Source: Proteiniphilum sp. UBA1403 (GTDB taxonomy: Bacteria; Bacteroidota; Bacteroidia; Bacteroidales; Dysgonomonadaceae). Taken from it: a DNA stretch of 41,226 bases. The stretch covers positions 1 through 41,226 of the forward strand of contig DBQD01000030.1 in assembly GCA_002305715.1 (NCBI GenBank). Direction: 5' to 3'. How positions within the stretch are numbered: position 1 is the stretch's first letter; each line of letters starts with the position of its first letter. Both the position numbers and the translations under genes were made by a program. This document shows positions 17,157-25,564 of the stretch, piece by piece. The notes under the pieces are model-generated. The model ran no database searches. It worked only from the letters and a program-made list of their open reading frames with translations, and was not told the DNA's origin.

Positions 17157-19994
17157 ATGAAGAAATTTTTAATGATAGTAGTTACACTTACGGTATGCGG
17201 TTTCTCTGTGATTGCTCAATCGCAGTCGGGAGGTACCATTTCCGGAAAGCTGCTTGATAAGGATCAAGGGGAACCGGTTGCATTGGCCAATATTCGGGTG
17301 TTGCAACGTACCGACAGTGCCTTCGTGACAGGAAAAGCCACCAACAACGATGGCTATTTTTCCATTCCTGTTCGCAATGGATCATATATATTGCATATTT
17401 CCTATGTCGGATACCACGATGTATATCGAGATGTACAGGTAACCTCGTCGCAATCCAATGTACAATTGGGAGATATTCTTTTGAGTAACGATAATATTCT
17501 ATTATCAGAAGCGATTGTTTCCGCCAAAGCACCTGAAATTACAGTCAAAGGTGATACGCTAGAATACAATGCCGATTCCTATAAAGTAACTGAAAGTGCC
17601 GTTGTTGAAGATCTGTTGAAGAAAATGCCAGGTGTTGAGGTCGATAGCGATGGAAAGATTACAGTTAATGGTAAGCAAATTACCAAGATATTAGTAGACG
17701 GTGAGGAATTCTTTAGCGACGATCCCAAGGTTGCCTCTAAGAATCTTCCTGCCAGAATGGTAGACAAGCTTCAGATTCTTGAACGTAGAACAGAACAGTC
17801 ACAGATGACCGGTTTCGATGATGGCGAAGAAGAGAATGTGATCAACCTTACTGTACGTCCTGGTATGAAGCAGGGGCTCTTTGGAAATGCGTTTGCCGGT
17901 TATGGTAGTCAGGACCGTTATGAAGCAAATGCAATGGTTAACTATATGAAAGATAAGGATCAATATACATTCCTTGGAAGTATCAACAACACCAACAATG
18001 CCGGTTTCTCCGACCTTGCAACATCTATGTTTAGCGGTGGAGGTATGGGCGGTATGGGCGGCGGTCGTATGGGCGGTGGTCGTATGGGTGGTTTTGGAGG
18101 CAATAGTGGAATCTCCACGTCTGGAAACATCGGCGGCAACTTTAGCAAGCAATTCACACCCCAATTGAAATTGGGTGGTAACATTCGCTACGGATCTACC
18201 GATAACAACGTAAATTCAGATGTACTTACTGAGCAAATCCTCAGTACAGGAAATACAATTGAATCAGAAAAGAACCGTTCGAACAGCATCAGTCAAAATA
18301 TGGGAACCGACCTGCGTTTAGAGTGGGAGCCTAACGAAAAGACACGTGTGATTGTTCGCCCTGCTTTCTCTTATTACACCAACGAGCGAAATGAGACTGG
18401 TGTTTTCAATACAAAAAACTTAAACTCGGGTGATACCATCAACTATGGTGATTCAGATTACAGATCAGAAGGTACCGGAAAGAACTACTCGATCAACATT
18501 GACGCCAGCCATGAGTTAGGAAAAGAAGGTCGAATTTTGAGTGCACAATTGAGGGCACAGGGGGGCGACTCCGATAACAGTGGGACAAGTCTCTCCGGAA
18601 CTTATTACAATGGTACACGTCCCAATGATTTGATCGACCAACGTTTTACCAACATCAGTGATAACCGTTCATTACGTGGCTATCTTTCATTTGTGGAACC
18701 CATTGGCGACCACTATTACTTACAGTTAGCATATCAATATCGTACAAACGATTCAGAATCAGATAGAGACACTCGTACAAAGGATGATGCCGGTAACTAT
18801 ACTGTACTAGATACTGTTTACAGCAAACGTTTGGAAAACAGATTTGTGAATCAAGAAATCGAAGCCAATTTCAAGGGAATAGGAGAGAAGTATGACTATA
18901 TGTTCGGTTTCTCTATACAGCCTTCTTCATCTCGTAGCAAGACTTTTGTAGGTGAACGTAAGATCTATGAAGGTGAACAGAATGTTATAAACTATGCGCC
19001 AATGGCTCAAGTTAACTATCGCTGGAGCCGCACACAGAATTTTCGCCTCCGTTATTTTGGAAATACCAATCAACCATCAATACAGCAACTTTCACCTGTT
19101 GTTGATGTTAGTAACCCGCTCAATATTAGCTATGGTAATCCAGATCTAAAGCCCTCGTTCGAGCATCGTCTTGAGCTGCGTTATCAGTGGTCTAACCCCG
19201 AAAAGGCTAGTTCTTTCAACACCTTCCTCAATGGAGGATACATGACAAATGACATTGTCTCTGCATCTTTAACCGATATAACAACCGGTCGTAGAGAGAC
19301 AACCTATCGCAACGTTGAAGGAAACTGGAATGTGAACGGACGTGTTATGTTCAACGTACCGTTGAAGAACATTAAGTTCTCTGTATTCTCAATGTCATTC
19401 GCTAACTATAGCAATACTAATGGATTCAGTAACGATAAAATGAATACCAGTAAACGAATTTCATTGATGGAGATGTTAGGTCTCAATTACCGTTCTGAAC
19501 AGTTTGACTTTGCCGTCAGAGGAAATGTTAATTACAACAATGTAGCGAACAGCCTTGAAGGACAGCAAGACCAAAACTACCTCAATTACGGTGGAAATGC
19601 CTCTACAACTATCTACCTACCTTGGGGTATGAATTTGGAGAGTGATATCAATTACTCTACTAACTCTGGTTATTCCGATGGTTTTCAACAGAATGAATGG
19701 CTTTGGAATGCTTCTTTGCAGAAGACTATTTTCAAGCAGAAAAACGGTACCATCCGATTCAAGATATACGATATCCTACAACAGCGCACCAACATCAGTA
19801 GAAGTGTGACATCCAACTACATCAGAGATACCACAACCAATACGCTAACTAGCTACTTCATGGTACACTTTGTATATCGATTCAATATCTTTAAAGGTGG
19901 TGCCACACAGAGTGACATGTTTCCACGTCGCGATTTTGACGGTCCTCCACCTCATGGAGGAGGAAGAGGAGGATTTGGAGGCGGTAGAATGTAA
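17157..19994 (+). CDS. Outer-membrane beta-barrel protein (TonB-receptor-like, carboxypeptidase-regulatory N-domain)
   Basis: The 945-residue protein starts at the ATG that gives MKKFLMIVVTLTVCGFSVIAQ, a clean signal peptide. Next come a carboxypeptidase-regulatory-like domain (about 27-115), a plug-like domain (about 120-240, with LVDGEEFFSDDPKVASKNLP) and a large barrel of the OMP_b-brl_3 type. A Gly/Met/Arg-rich insert lies at 294-315. The tail after the last predicted strand (YFMVHFVYRFNIF) is about 35 residues long and ends in GGGRGGFGGGRM instead of an aromatic residue. Family members are annotated as TonB-dependent receptors or barrel proteins of unknown cargo. The downstream LytS/LytTR pair and the repeat at 17047 suggest it is their target. 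A terminator closes the gene. Confidence 0.88.
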   Translation: MKKFLMIVVTLTVCGFSVIAQSQSGGTISGKLLDKDQGEPVALANIRVLQRTDSAFVTGKATNNDGYFSIPVRNGSYILHISYVGYHDVYRDVQVTSSQSNVQLGDILLSNDNILLSEAIVSAKAPEITVKGDTLEYNADSYKVTESAVVEDLLKKMPGVEVDSDGKITVNGKQITKILVDGEEFFSDDPKVASKNLPARMVDKLQILERRTEQSQMTGFDDGEEENVINLTVRPGMKQGLFGNAFAGYGSQDRYEANAMVNYMKDKDQYTFLGSINNTNNAGFSDLATSMFSGGGMGGMGGGRMGGGRMGGFGGNSGISTSGNIGGNFSKQFTPQLKLGGNIRYGSTDNNVNSDVLTEQILSTGNTIESEKNRSNSISQNMGTDLRLEWEPNEKTRVIVRPAFSYYTNERNETGVFNTKNLNSGDTINYGDSDYRSEGTGKNYSINIDASHELGKEGRILSAQLRAQGGDSDNSGTSLSGTYYNGTRPNDLIDQRFTNISDNRSLRGYLSFVEPIGDHYYLQLAYQYRTNDSESDRDTRTKDDAGNYTVLDTVYSKRLENRFVNQEIEANFKGIGEKYDYMFGFSIQPSSSRSKTFVGERKIYEGEQNVINYAPMAQVNYRWSRTQNFRLRYFGNTNQPSIQQLSPVVDVSNPLNISYGNPDLKPSFEHRLELRYQWSNPEKASSFNTFLNGGYMTNDIVSASLTDITTGRRETTYRNVEGNWNVNGRVMFNVPLKNIKFSVFSMSFANYSNTNGFSNDKMNTSKRISLMEMLGLNYRSEQFDFAVRGNVNYNNVANSLEGQQDQNYLNYGGNASTTIYLPWGMNLESDINYSTNSGYSDGFQQNEWLWNASLQKTIFKQKNGTIRFKIYDILQQRTNISRSVTSNYIRDTTTNTLTSYFMVHFVYRFNIFKGGATQSDMFPRRDFDGPPPHGGGRGGFGGGRM
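18036..18101 (+). repeat. Gly/Met/Arg-rich coding repeat, 15-bp units
   Basis: Three adjacent 15-bp units at 18054-18068, 18069-18083 and 18084-18098 encode MGGGR, MGGGR and MGGFG, preceded by shorter Gly/Met repeats. Expansion or contraction by 15 bp would keep the reading frame. Confidence 0.8.
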
Positions 19995-20017
19995 AATTCT
20001 AATTTAGAAGATAATCC

Positions 20018-20052
20018 TAAACTTGCTGGAACAGAATTCCAGCAAGTTTTTC
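20018..20052 (+). terminator. Rho-independent terminator after the barrel gene
   Basis: CTTGCTGGAA (20022-20031) and TTCCAGCAAG (20037-20046) form a perfect 10-bp stem with a 5-nt loop, followed by TTTTTCT. It separates the barrel gene from the kinase gene. Confidence 0.92.
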
Positions 20053-20063
20053 TCTATTAAATT

Positions 20064-20080
20064 ATGGTTTAGTTAACCAT
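20064..20080. repeat. Inverted repeat upstream of the LytS-type kinase gene
   Basis: ATGGTT-TAGTT-AACCAT is a 6-bp inverted repeat, 47 bp ahead of the ATG at 20128. A near-consensus -7 box (TATTTTTA, 20098-20105) follows. It may be an operator; no binding protein can be named. Confidence 0.35.
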
Positions 20081-20127
20081 TATTCAGAGAATATGGCTAT
20101 TTTTACACAGATTTAAACAAAAATAGA

Positions 20128-21234
20128 ATGAGCCAGCATTACACACCAAAATTGAAACACAAGTGGAACAGCGTTTTTGTCCACCTTTTGTTGTGGGGAG
20201 TGATTTTCATTCTTCCCTATTTTTTTATGGATACAGAAAGGGTGTTTACATGGCGTCCCTTTTTACGGTCGATTCCCGAAATGCTGGGATTTATGCTGGT
20301 ATTTTATCTAAATTATTTCATTTTAATCGATAAGCTTCTCTATCGTGAAAGAACTAAAGCTTTTATTATTTACAATGTACTTTTGATTGTAGGGGTAGCC
20401 TTCATGATGCATTACGGAAGAGAACTAATCGAACAGTTGATACCTTATTTAAGACCAAGATGGCGAGGAAGACGCAATCCATTCTTCCCTTTGCTATTCA
20501 TTGTACGCAACTCCACATCACTCTTCCTTGTTATGGGATTGAGTGTAGCCTTGAAGATGACTGTCCGTTGGTTTGAGTTAGACAATGAACGCAAAGAACT
20601 CGCAAAAGCCAAGTCGGAGGCAGAACTGCAGAATCTGAAAAATCAGATTAACCCTCATTTCTTACTCAATACACTCAATAATATTTACGCTCTTATTGAG
20701 TTCAATCCCCCTAAAGCACAACAAGCAGTGATGGACTTGAGTAAGATGTTGCGTCATTTACTATATGATAACAACCAAACCTATGTACCATTGCGACAAG
20801 AAGCAGACTTTATGCGGAATTACATCGAACTGATGCGCATACGCCTAGCTGATAACGTTAAATTGACCACCGACCTTTCATATTCCAAAACGGGGGATAC
20901 ATTGATTTCTCCGCTCATTTTTATATCTTTGATTGAAAATGCATTCAAGCATGGAATAAGTGGAGACAAACCCTCTTTCATTGAAGTTTCATTGAAAGAA
21001 CATCCCGATGGAAAGGTTGAATTTATTTCAAACAATAGTTATTTTCCGAAAACGGAACAGGATAAGAGTGGCAGTGGTATTGGATTAGAACTAGTGCGAC
21101 GAAGGTTGGAACTGCTTTACCATGGTAATTACTCATGGAATACAACCATTGAGAATGATGTTTATTCCACAGTGCTTGTCATTGATACAAAAAAACAAAA
21201 GGATGATACTGAATTGTTGGATCGTGGACGATGA
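20128..21234 (+). CDS. LytS/YehU-type sensor histidine kinase
   Basis: The 368-residue inner-membrane kinase has four predicted N-terminal helices (about 16-34, 52-70, 77-95, 121-143) and no large external sensor domain. A coiled-coil linker leads to the His_kinase box LKNQINPHFLLNTLNNI, with H177 as phospho-acceptor, and an ATPase domain with ENAFKHG (N box) and GSGIGLELVRRRLEL (G box). This is the family that works with LytTR regulators. The regulator overlaps its 3' end by 32 bp, so the pair is one translationally coupled operon. The signal sensed is unknown; the adjacent barrel gene suggests an envelope-related cue. Confidence 0.93.
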   Translation: MSQHYTPKLKHKWNSVFVHLLLWGVIFILPYFFMDTERVFTWRPFLRSIPEMLGFMLVFYLNYFILIDKLLYRERTKAFIIYNVLLIVGVAFMMHYGRELIEQLIPYLRPRWRGRRNPFFPLLFIVRNSTSLFLVMGLSVALKMTVRWFELDNERKELAKAKSEAELQNLKNQINPHFLLNTLNNIYALIEFNPPKAQQAVMDLSKMLRHLLYDNNQTYVPLRQEADFMRNYIELMRIRLADNVKLTTDLSYSKTGDTLISPLIFISLIENAFKHGISGDKPSFIEVSLKEHPDGKVEFISNNSYFPKTEQDKSGSGIGLELVRRRLELLYHGNYSWNTTIENDVYSTVLVIDTKKQKDDTELLDRGR

Positions 21235-21916
21235 ACCACTGGCTTTATCACTTCTCGAATCATACGTAAATAAAACATCTTTTCTACGGCTCACAGGTAA
21301 GTATAGCAATGCTGTTTCAGCCATGAAACTAATTGCCGAAGAAAAGGTCGATCTACTTTTTCTGGATATCCAAATGCCTGAAATTAATGGAATGGATTTC
21401 GCGCGAACAATTAGTCAACGCACGCGGGTAATCTTTACAACAGCCTTTAGTGAATATGCATTAGAAGGGTATAAGGTGAGTGCACTCGATTATCTGTTGA
21501 AACCATTTTCATTTAATGAATTTCTAGCTGCTGCACGGAAAGCATTAGAGTGGTTTGAGATGACTGCTTCTAGACATATTCCGGAACCGGTAAATGAGAA
21601 CATCGGAATTTTTGTGAAATCAGAATACCGACTGCTTCATGTGCTATACGAAGATATTATCTATATTGAAGGACTGAAAGATTATGTAAAGATTTATACC
21701 GAAAATGACTCAAAGCCCATTTTGTCACTTATGAGTCTGAAATCATTGGAAGAAGAGTTGCCACCTGACCGATTTATGCGAGTTCATCGATCCTTCATCA
21801 TACACAAAAAAAAGATTACCAGTGTTAATAAAAATCGCATTTCCATCGGTAAAAAACAAATACCAATTGGCGAAACATACCGTAAACTGTTCAAGTCTAT
21901 CGTTGAAGGAAAATGA
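21203..21916 (+). CDS. LytTR-family response regulator
   Basis: The 237-residue protein has a receiver domain (about 1-120) with D9, D10, phospho-acceptor D55 (LLFLDIQMPE) and the conserved lysine in DYLLKPF, followed by a LytTR DNA-binding domain (about 138-237, ending in IGETYRKLFKSIV). The start ATG at 21203 gives MILNCWIVDDEP, the correct beginning of a receiver domain. An upstream in-frame ATG at 21122 would add 27 unlikely residues inside the kinase gene. Candidate target: the 21-bp direct repeat at 17047-17076. Confidence 0.94.
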   Translation: MILNCWIVDDEPLALSLLESYVNKTSFLRLTGKYSNAVSAMKLIAEEKVDLLFLDIQMPEINGMDFARTISQRTRVIFTTAFSEYALEGYKVSALDYLLKPFSFNEFLAAARKALEWFEMTASRHIPEPVNENIGIFVKSEYRLLHVLYEDIIYIEGLKDYVKIYTENDSKPILSLMSLKSLEEELPPDRFMRVHRSFIIHKKKITSVNKNRISIGKKQIPIGETYRKLFKSIVEGK

Positions 21917-21950
21917 ATCCCCAAAAGTAATAACGATACTTTTGGGGATT
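21916..21950. terminator. Bidirectional terminator between the LytTR gene and dps
   Basis: AATCCCCAAAAGTA (21916-21929) and TACTTTTGGGGATT (21937-21950) form a 14-bp stem with a 7-nt loop. Its first base is the last base of the regulator stop codon. The T run is weak on the plus strand. Because dps converges from the other side, the hairpin may end both transcripts. Confidence 0.8.
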
Positions 21951-21996
21951 TAAAAATTTGAGAGGAGTCTATTTGTAAGCTCCTTTCATTATTTAC

Positions 21997-22470
21997 TTAT
22001 GAAAGAAATGCTGTAAGCATCCAAACATTTTTTTCCTGTTCAGCAATGAAATCACTCATCAAGGCTACAGTACCTTCATCTTTACCTTCAGATGCTGTTT
22101 CAAGAATTCCACGTTCTAAGCCGATCAACACTTTCAAAGATTCAAGAACATTGTTCACAATTTCTTTTGTATTGCTAACAACACCTGTCTCCTTGATTGT
22201 AGAAGTCTTCAAATAATCGGAATAATTATGAGCAGGTACACCACCCAACATCAAAATACGTTCGGCCACTTCATCAACCTTTTCAGCTGTGTCGTCGTAA
22301 AACTCCTCAAGTTTGGCGTGCAAACCAAAAAATTCTACACCTTTCACATTCCAGTGGAAACCACGCAAATTGGTATAATAAAGCTGTAAATTTGCTAATA
22401 ACGTTTGCAAACCGTCCACTGTACATTTTGTACTTTTTGAATCTAACTGTAAAAAATCTACTGTTTTCAT
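21997..22470 (-). CDS. dps: Dps ferritin-like DNA-protection protein
   Basis: The 157-residue protein fits the Dps family, dodecamers that oxidise and store iron and shield DNA. The ferroxidase ligands at the subunit interface are intact: H39 (RGFHWNVKG), H51, E55, D66 and E70, at the spacing known for Listeria Dps. Length is typical. It has a complete promoter 37-68 bp upstream and an OxyR-like site further upstream, consistent with the peroxide control of dps known in Bacteroides. It is convergent with the LytTR gene and shares the hairpin at 21916. Confidence 0.96.
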   Translation of the reverse strand: MKTVDFLQLDSKSTKCTVDGLQTLLANLQLYYTNLRGFHWNVKGVEFFGLHAKLEEFYDDTAEKVDEVAERILMLGGVPAHNYSDYLKTSTIKETGVVSNTKEIVNNVLESLKVLIGLERGILETASEGKDEGTVALMSDFIAEQEKNVWMLTAFLS

Positions 22471-22506
22471 AATACAATAATTTAACTGATTTGTTTATAA
22501 CTGATA

Positions 22507-22538
22507 CAAATATATAGATAATTTTTATATAATCCAAA
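22507..22538 (-). promoter_or_regulatory. Full Bacteroidetes promoter of dps
   Basis: On the minus strand, -33 TTTG (22538-22535) and -7 TATATTTG (22514-22507) are separated by exactly 20 bp. Transcription would start near 22500, leaving about 30 nt of leader. Confidence 0.82.
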
Positions 22539-22555
22539 TCTTTTTCCCCCTAATG

Positions 22556-22578
22556 TTGAATAGATACTTTCTATTCAA
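22556..22578. promoter_or_regulatory. Palindrome with OxyR-like core upstream of dps
   Basis: TTGAATAGA and TCTATTCAA form a perfect 9-bp inverted repeat around TACTT. Inside it is ATAG-N7-CTAT (22560-22574), the half-operator pattern of OxyR. The centre is about 64 bp ahead of the predicted dps start. A further TCTATTCAA copy lies at 22630-22638. Confidence 0.5.
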
Positions 22579-22724
22579 TAGGTACTTACACCAGAAAAAA
22601 TATGGGTTACGACCAAACCTTCTTTCTCATCTATTCAAAAGCGTTTAGAAGATAAAAAACGAAAATCCGATAATAAACGGTATCGCTCCAAGAATATTGA
22701 TTTTTAATTGGCACACTATTTGCT

Positions 22725-22746
22725 AATGATAGATATACTTATCATT
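22725..22746. promoter_or_regulatory. Operator-like inverted repeat ahead of the nitroreductase gene
   Basis: AATGATA and TATCATT form a perfect 7-bp inverted repeat with an 8-nt spacer, ending 18 bp before the ATG at 22765. A repressor bound here would cover the leader. No regulator is encoded next to it. Confidence 0.4.
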
Positions 22747-22764
22747 TATAATTAAGTTTACAAT

Positions 22765-23364
22765 ATGAGTTTTATAGATATTGCAAAGAGCCGATACACA
22801 ACAAAAAAGTATGATCCAACACGGAAAATTGATGCCGATACTATAGAAGAACTGAAAGAGATTCTCCGCTTTAGTCCTTCATCCATTAATAGTCAACCCT
22901 GGAAGTTCACCTTCATCTCCAATGAGGAAATAAAAAAAGAACTCGCAAAGGTTTCCTATCATAACGAGAGCAAAGTAAATGATACTAGTCACGTTGTTGT
23001 CTTTAGTGTAGTGAAAGAGGTGAAAGATTTCGAAGAGAAAAATCTGCCACTTTTACCGGAAAGGGCTACCCTGTATTATAATAGGGTATTAAAACCCAAA
23101 AGTGTGTCAGAGATTAAAACATGGTTGTCATGTCAGGTTTATGTTGCCTTGGGTTATTTTTTAAGTGCCTGTGCCTGTATGGGAATCGACACAACAGCCA
23201 TGGAGGGTATTCAACTAGATGAATACGATCGTATTTTACAAGATGATGGTTACAGAACACTATTTGCTGTCTGTATCGGTTTCAGAGACAAAGATGATGA
23301 AAATCAGCCTACATTGAATCCCAAATTTCGTTTGGATGCAGAGAAAGTGATTCGAACAATTTGA
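22765..23364 (+). CDS. Nitroreductase family protein (NfsB-like)
   Basis: The 199-residue protein matches FMN-dependent NAD(P)H nitroreductases of the NfsB type. SRYTTKKYDP near the N-terminus and PSSINSQPWKF at about 38-48 are the FMN-phosphate and substrate-side motifs, and the C-terminal FAVCIGFRD closes the domain. Such enzymes reduce nitroaromatics or quinones as homodimers; the natural substrate is unknown. Its divergent neighbour is dps and both have regulatory dyads in the shared 294-bp gap, so a redox-stress role is a reasonable inference. It converges with the ATPase gene across 13 bp, without a visible terminator. Confidence 0.9.
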   Translation: MSFIDIAKSRYTTKKYDPTRKIDADTIEELKEILRFSPSSINSQPWKFTFISNEEIKKELAKVSYHNESKVNDTSHVVVFSVVKEVKDFEEKNLPLLPERATLYYNRVLKPKSVSEIKTWLSCQVYVALGYFLSACACMGIDTTAMEGIQLDEYDRILQDDGYRTLFAVCIGFRDKDDENQPTLNPKFRLDAEKVIRTI

Positions 23365-23377
23365 GGATAGTACACAT

Positions 23378-25408
23378 CTAAAGCGATGACTTTTTATAAA
23401 ACATAATCCTGATTGCATTGAGGATGGCGATAAGGGAAACACCCACATCAGCAAATACTGCCTCCCACATACTTGCTATTCCGAAGGCCCCCAGAAGCAT
23501 AATGAGCAACTTCACGCCCAGTGCGAAAACAATGTTTTGAATGACAATGGCACGGGTCGCACGGGCAATATGAATAGCAGTTGCAATTTTCGATGGTTGG
23601 TCGGTCTGTATCACCACATCGGCTATCTCAATGGCTGCATCTGACCCCATCCCTCCCATGGCAATTCCCACATCGCTTAATGCCAATGCCGGTGCGTCGT
23701 TAATGCCATCGCCAACAAAGATCACCACATTTGAAGGATCCTTCTTCAATTCCTCAATATATCCTACTTTATCGCCCGGCAACAAATCACCATACGCCTT
23801 ATCCACATTAATTTTTGTGGCTACCTCCTGCACGATGGATGACTTATCACCGCTCAGTATCACCGTACGAAGGACGCCGAGCTGCTTCAACCCCTGCATG
23901 GCACTTTTCGCATCTGTTTTAATCTGATCGGCTATCACAAAATGCCCAGCATATTGCCGGTTAATTGCAACCAGCACAACTGTCTCCTTTATTTCATCAA
24001 TTCGCTTATCGAACTTCACATCATAAATCTTCATCAACTTAGCATTTCCGGCCAGCACCGTTTGGCCCTCCACCGAACCACACATTCCGTGTCCGGCAAT
24101 CTCTTTTACATCTTCAAGTTGATAGTCGCTTGGTTTTATTTGCGGGAAATGTTCCAGAATAGCTTTCGATACAGGGTGGTTCGATTTCGCTTCAAGTGCA
24201 ACCGTATACGCTATCATTTTTTCTTTTTCCAGATAAACAGATTCAAAATGTTGCACTTTGAAAATACCCTCGGTAATTGTACCTGTCTTATCGATGACCA
24301 CAGTGTTTGCTTTGGCGATGAGGTCAATAAAGTTAGCTCCTTTAAAGAGGATTCCATTACGAGAAGCCGCTCCAATTCCACCAAAATAACTCAACGGTAC
24401 GGAGATAACCAAGGCGCATGGGCAAGAGATAACCAAAAACACCAGTGCCTTATAGAGCCAATCTGTAAAAACATACTCCGTAACAATGAAAAATGGAAAC
24501 AACGTAATTGCTAGTGCCAACGCAAATACTATTGGAGTGTATACCCTCGCAAATGAACGTATGAAGAGTTCCGTCTTTGCTTTGCGAGAGGTGGCCTCCT
24601 GCACCATCTCCAACACACGAGAGAGTGAACTGTCGGCATATGATTTTTCCACTTGCACCTCCACCAGATTATTTAGGTTAACCATACCGGCCAAAACGGT
24701 TTCACCCTTTCGAATGGTGCGAGGAACGCTCTCACCGGTGAGTGCCGATGTGTTAAAGCTCCCCTTTGCAGATAACAGTGTCCCGTCGAGCGGAATCTTT
24801 TCACCAGCCTTTGCTTGAATGGTTTCGCCAATAGATACCTCCTTCGGAGAAACAATGGAGGATAATCCGTTGCGAATGACGGTCGCACTGTCAGGCCTCA
24901 CATCAAGTAGGGTGCGAATGTTCCTTCGAGCCTTGCGTACAGCCGAATCCTGGAATAGTTCGCCTATTGTATAGAACAGCATCACGGCAACACCCTCTGG
25001 ATACTCACCAATAAGGAAAGCCCCTAATGTGGCAACAATCATCAGGGTGAACTCATTAAAGTAATCCTTTTTTGCCATTGCGTTGGTCGCATGTCGCATT
25101 GTGGGTATAGCAACAGGTAAGTAGGCTGCAATATACCATATCAGACGGAAATAACCGGTGAAGAAATTCGGTTTAATCAGTGAATCGAACAGGATACCCC
25201 CAGTAAAAAGTATTCCAGTGCCGATCACCTGCAGAATGCTTTTCCATGTTGATTCTTCGGGTTCATCGTCCGTATCTTCACTTTCACATCCGCATGCACA
25301 TCCACAATCTGTTGATGATGTAGTAGAACAGGTGGTCAGTTCATCAGGTGAACAACTGTCGTCGATATTCCTATCGATATCGTTTGTTTTATTATCCTCC
25401 TTAACCAT
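23378..25408 (-). CDS. Zn/Cd/Pb-type P1B ATPase (ZntA-like)
   Basis: The 676-residue efflux ATPase carries TGES (224-227), the metal-binding CPC motif (329-331) in SCPCALVISVP, DKTGT with phospho-acceptor D373, and GDGINDAPAL. The last helices have the P1B-2 (Zn/Cd/Pb) residues: a lysine in ALGVKLLIMLLG and an aspartate in WEAVFADVG. There is no HMA domain. The N-terminus instead has six cysteines (19, 27, 35, 37, 39, 41) in a Cys/Ser/Asp-rich segment, a likely flexible metal ligand. I chose the ATG at 25408: the upstream ATG at 25465 would lie above the -7 box at 25430. The Fur-family gene upstream is the probable regulator. Confidence 0.93.
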   Translation of the reverse strand: MVKEDNKTNDIDRNIDDSCSPDELTTCSTTSSTDCGCACGCESEDTDDEPEESTWKSILQVIGTGILFTGGILFDSLIKPNFFTGYFRLIWYIAAYLPVAIPTMRHATNAMAKKDYFNEFTLMIVATLGAFLIGEYPEGVAVMLFYTIGELFQDSAVRKARRNIRTLLDVRPDSATVIRNGLSSIVSPKEVSIGETIQAKAGEKIPLDGTLLSAKGSFNTSALTGESVPRTIRKGETVLAGMVNLNNLVEVQVEKSYADSSLSRVLEMVQEATSRKAKTELFIRSFARVYTPIVFALALAITLFPFFIVTEYVFTDWLYKALVFLVISCPCALVISVPLSYFGGIGAASRNGILFKGANFIDLIAKANTVVIDKTGTITEGIFKVQHFESVYLEKEKMIAYTVALEAKSNHPVSKAILEHFPQIKPSDYQLEDVKEIAGHGMCGSVEGQTVLAGNAKLMKIYDVKFDKRIDEIKETVVLVAINRQYAGHFVIADQIKTDAKSAMQGLKQLGVLRTVILSGDKSSIVQEVATKINVDKAYGDLLPGDKVGYIEELKKDPSNVVIFVGDGINDAPALALSDVGIAMGGMGSDAAIEIADVVIQTDQPSKIATAIHIARATRAIVIQNIVFALGVKLLIMLLGAFGIASMWEAVFADVGVSLIAILNAIRIMFYKKSSL

Positions 25409-25429
25409 AGTCGTTTCTGTTTTCACGTA

Positions 25430-25437
25430 CAAAGGTA
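25430..25437 (-). promoter_or_regulatory. -7 promoter element for the metal ATPase
   Basis: On the minus strand TACCTTTG matches TAnnTTTG and lies 21 bp ahead of the ATG at 25408. No TTTG is 20 bp upstream. It supports the shorter start of the ATPase. Confidence 0.6.
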
Positions 25438-25498
25438 TGAGGAAAAACACGCAACTAAGTTGCAAATTCTACTATCTAAAAGGCATCCACTTGACAAT

Positions 25499-25564
25499 GT
25501 GATTGTAACGTGATTGCAATAAGATTTCAACGTGATTGTGATTTGATTATAATGTGATTACTAC
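25499..25564. repeat. Six-unit array of 11-bp repeats upstream of the ATPase promoter
   Basis: Six consecutive 11-bp units start at 25499, 25510, 25521, 25532, 25543 and 25554. The consensus is GTGATTGTAAC; the first two units are GTGATTGTAAC and GTGATTGCAAT. Units 3 and 5 are diverged. Weaker 11-bp spacing continues to about 25665, for example GATGATTGCAG at 25622 and again at 25655, 33 bp apart. The array fills the gap between the Fur-type gene and the ATPase promoter. It does not look coding on either strand. Operator array, bent DNA or decaying minisatellite are all possible. Confidence 0.75.

Noticed and set aside
17799..18184. Antisense frames opposite the Gly/Met/Arg repeat
   Set aside because: They are open because the coding repeat is GC-rich and biased; their Pro- or Thr/His-rich translations match no family.
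21122..21202. Earlier start of the LytTR regulator
   Set aside because: The added residues do not fit a receiver domain; the ATG at 21203 gives the standard beginning before the acidic pair.
22611..22616. GACCAA as a LytTR half-site in the dps gap
   Set aside because: No second copy at 21-bp spacing is present.
25409..25465. Longer start of the metal ATPase at 25465
   Set aside because: The extra residues lie upstream of the -7 box at 25430-25437 and would not be in the transcript from that promoter.
25499..25564. CRISPR-like array
   Set aside because: Units are 11 bp with no spacers between them and no cas genes are present; it is a phased tandem repeat.
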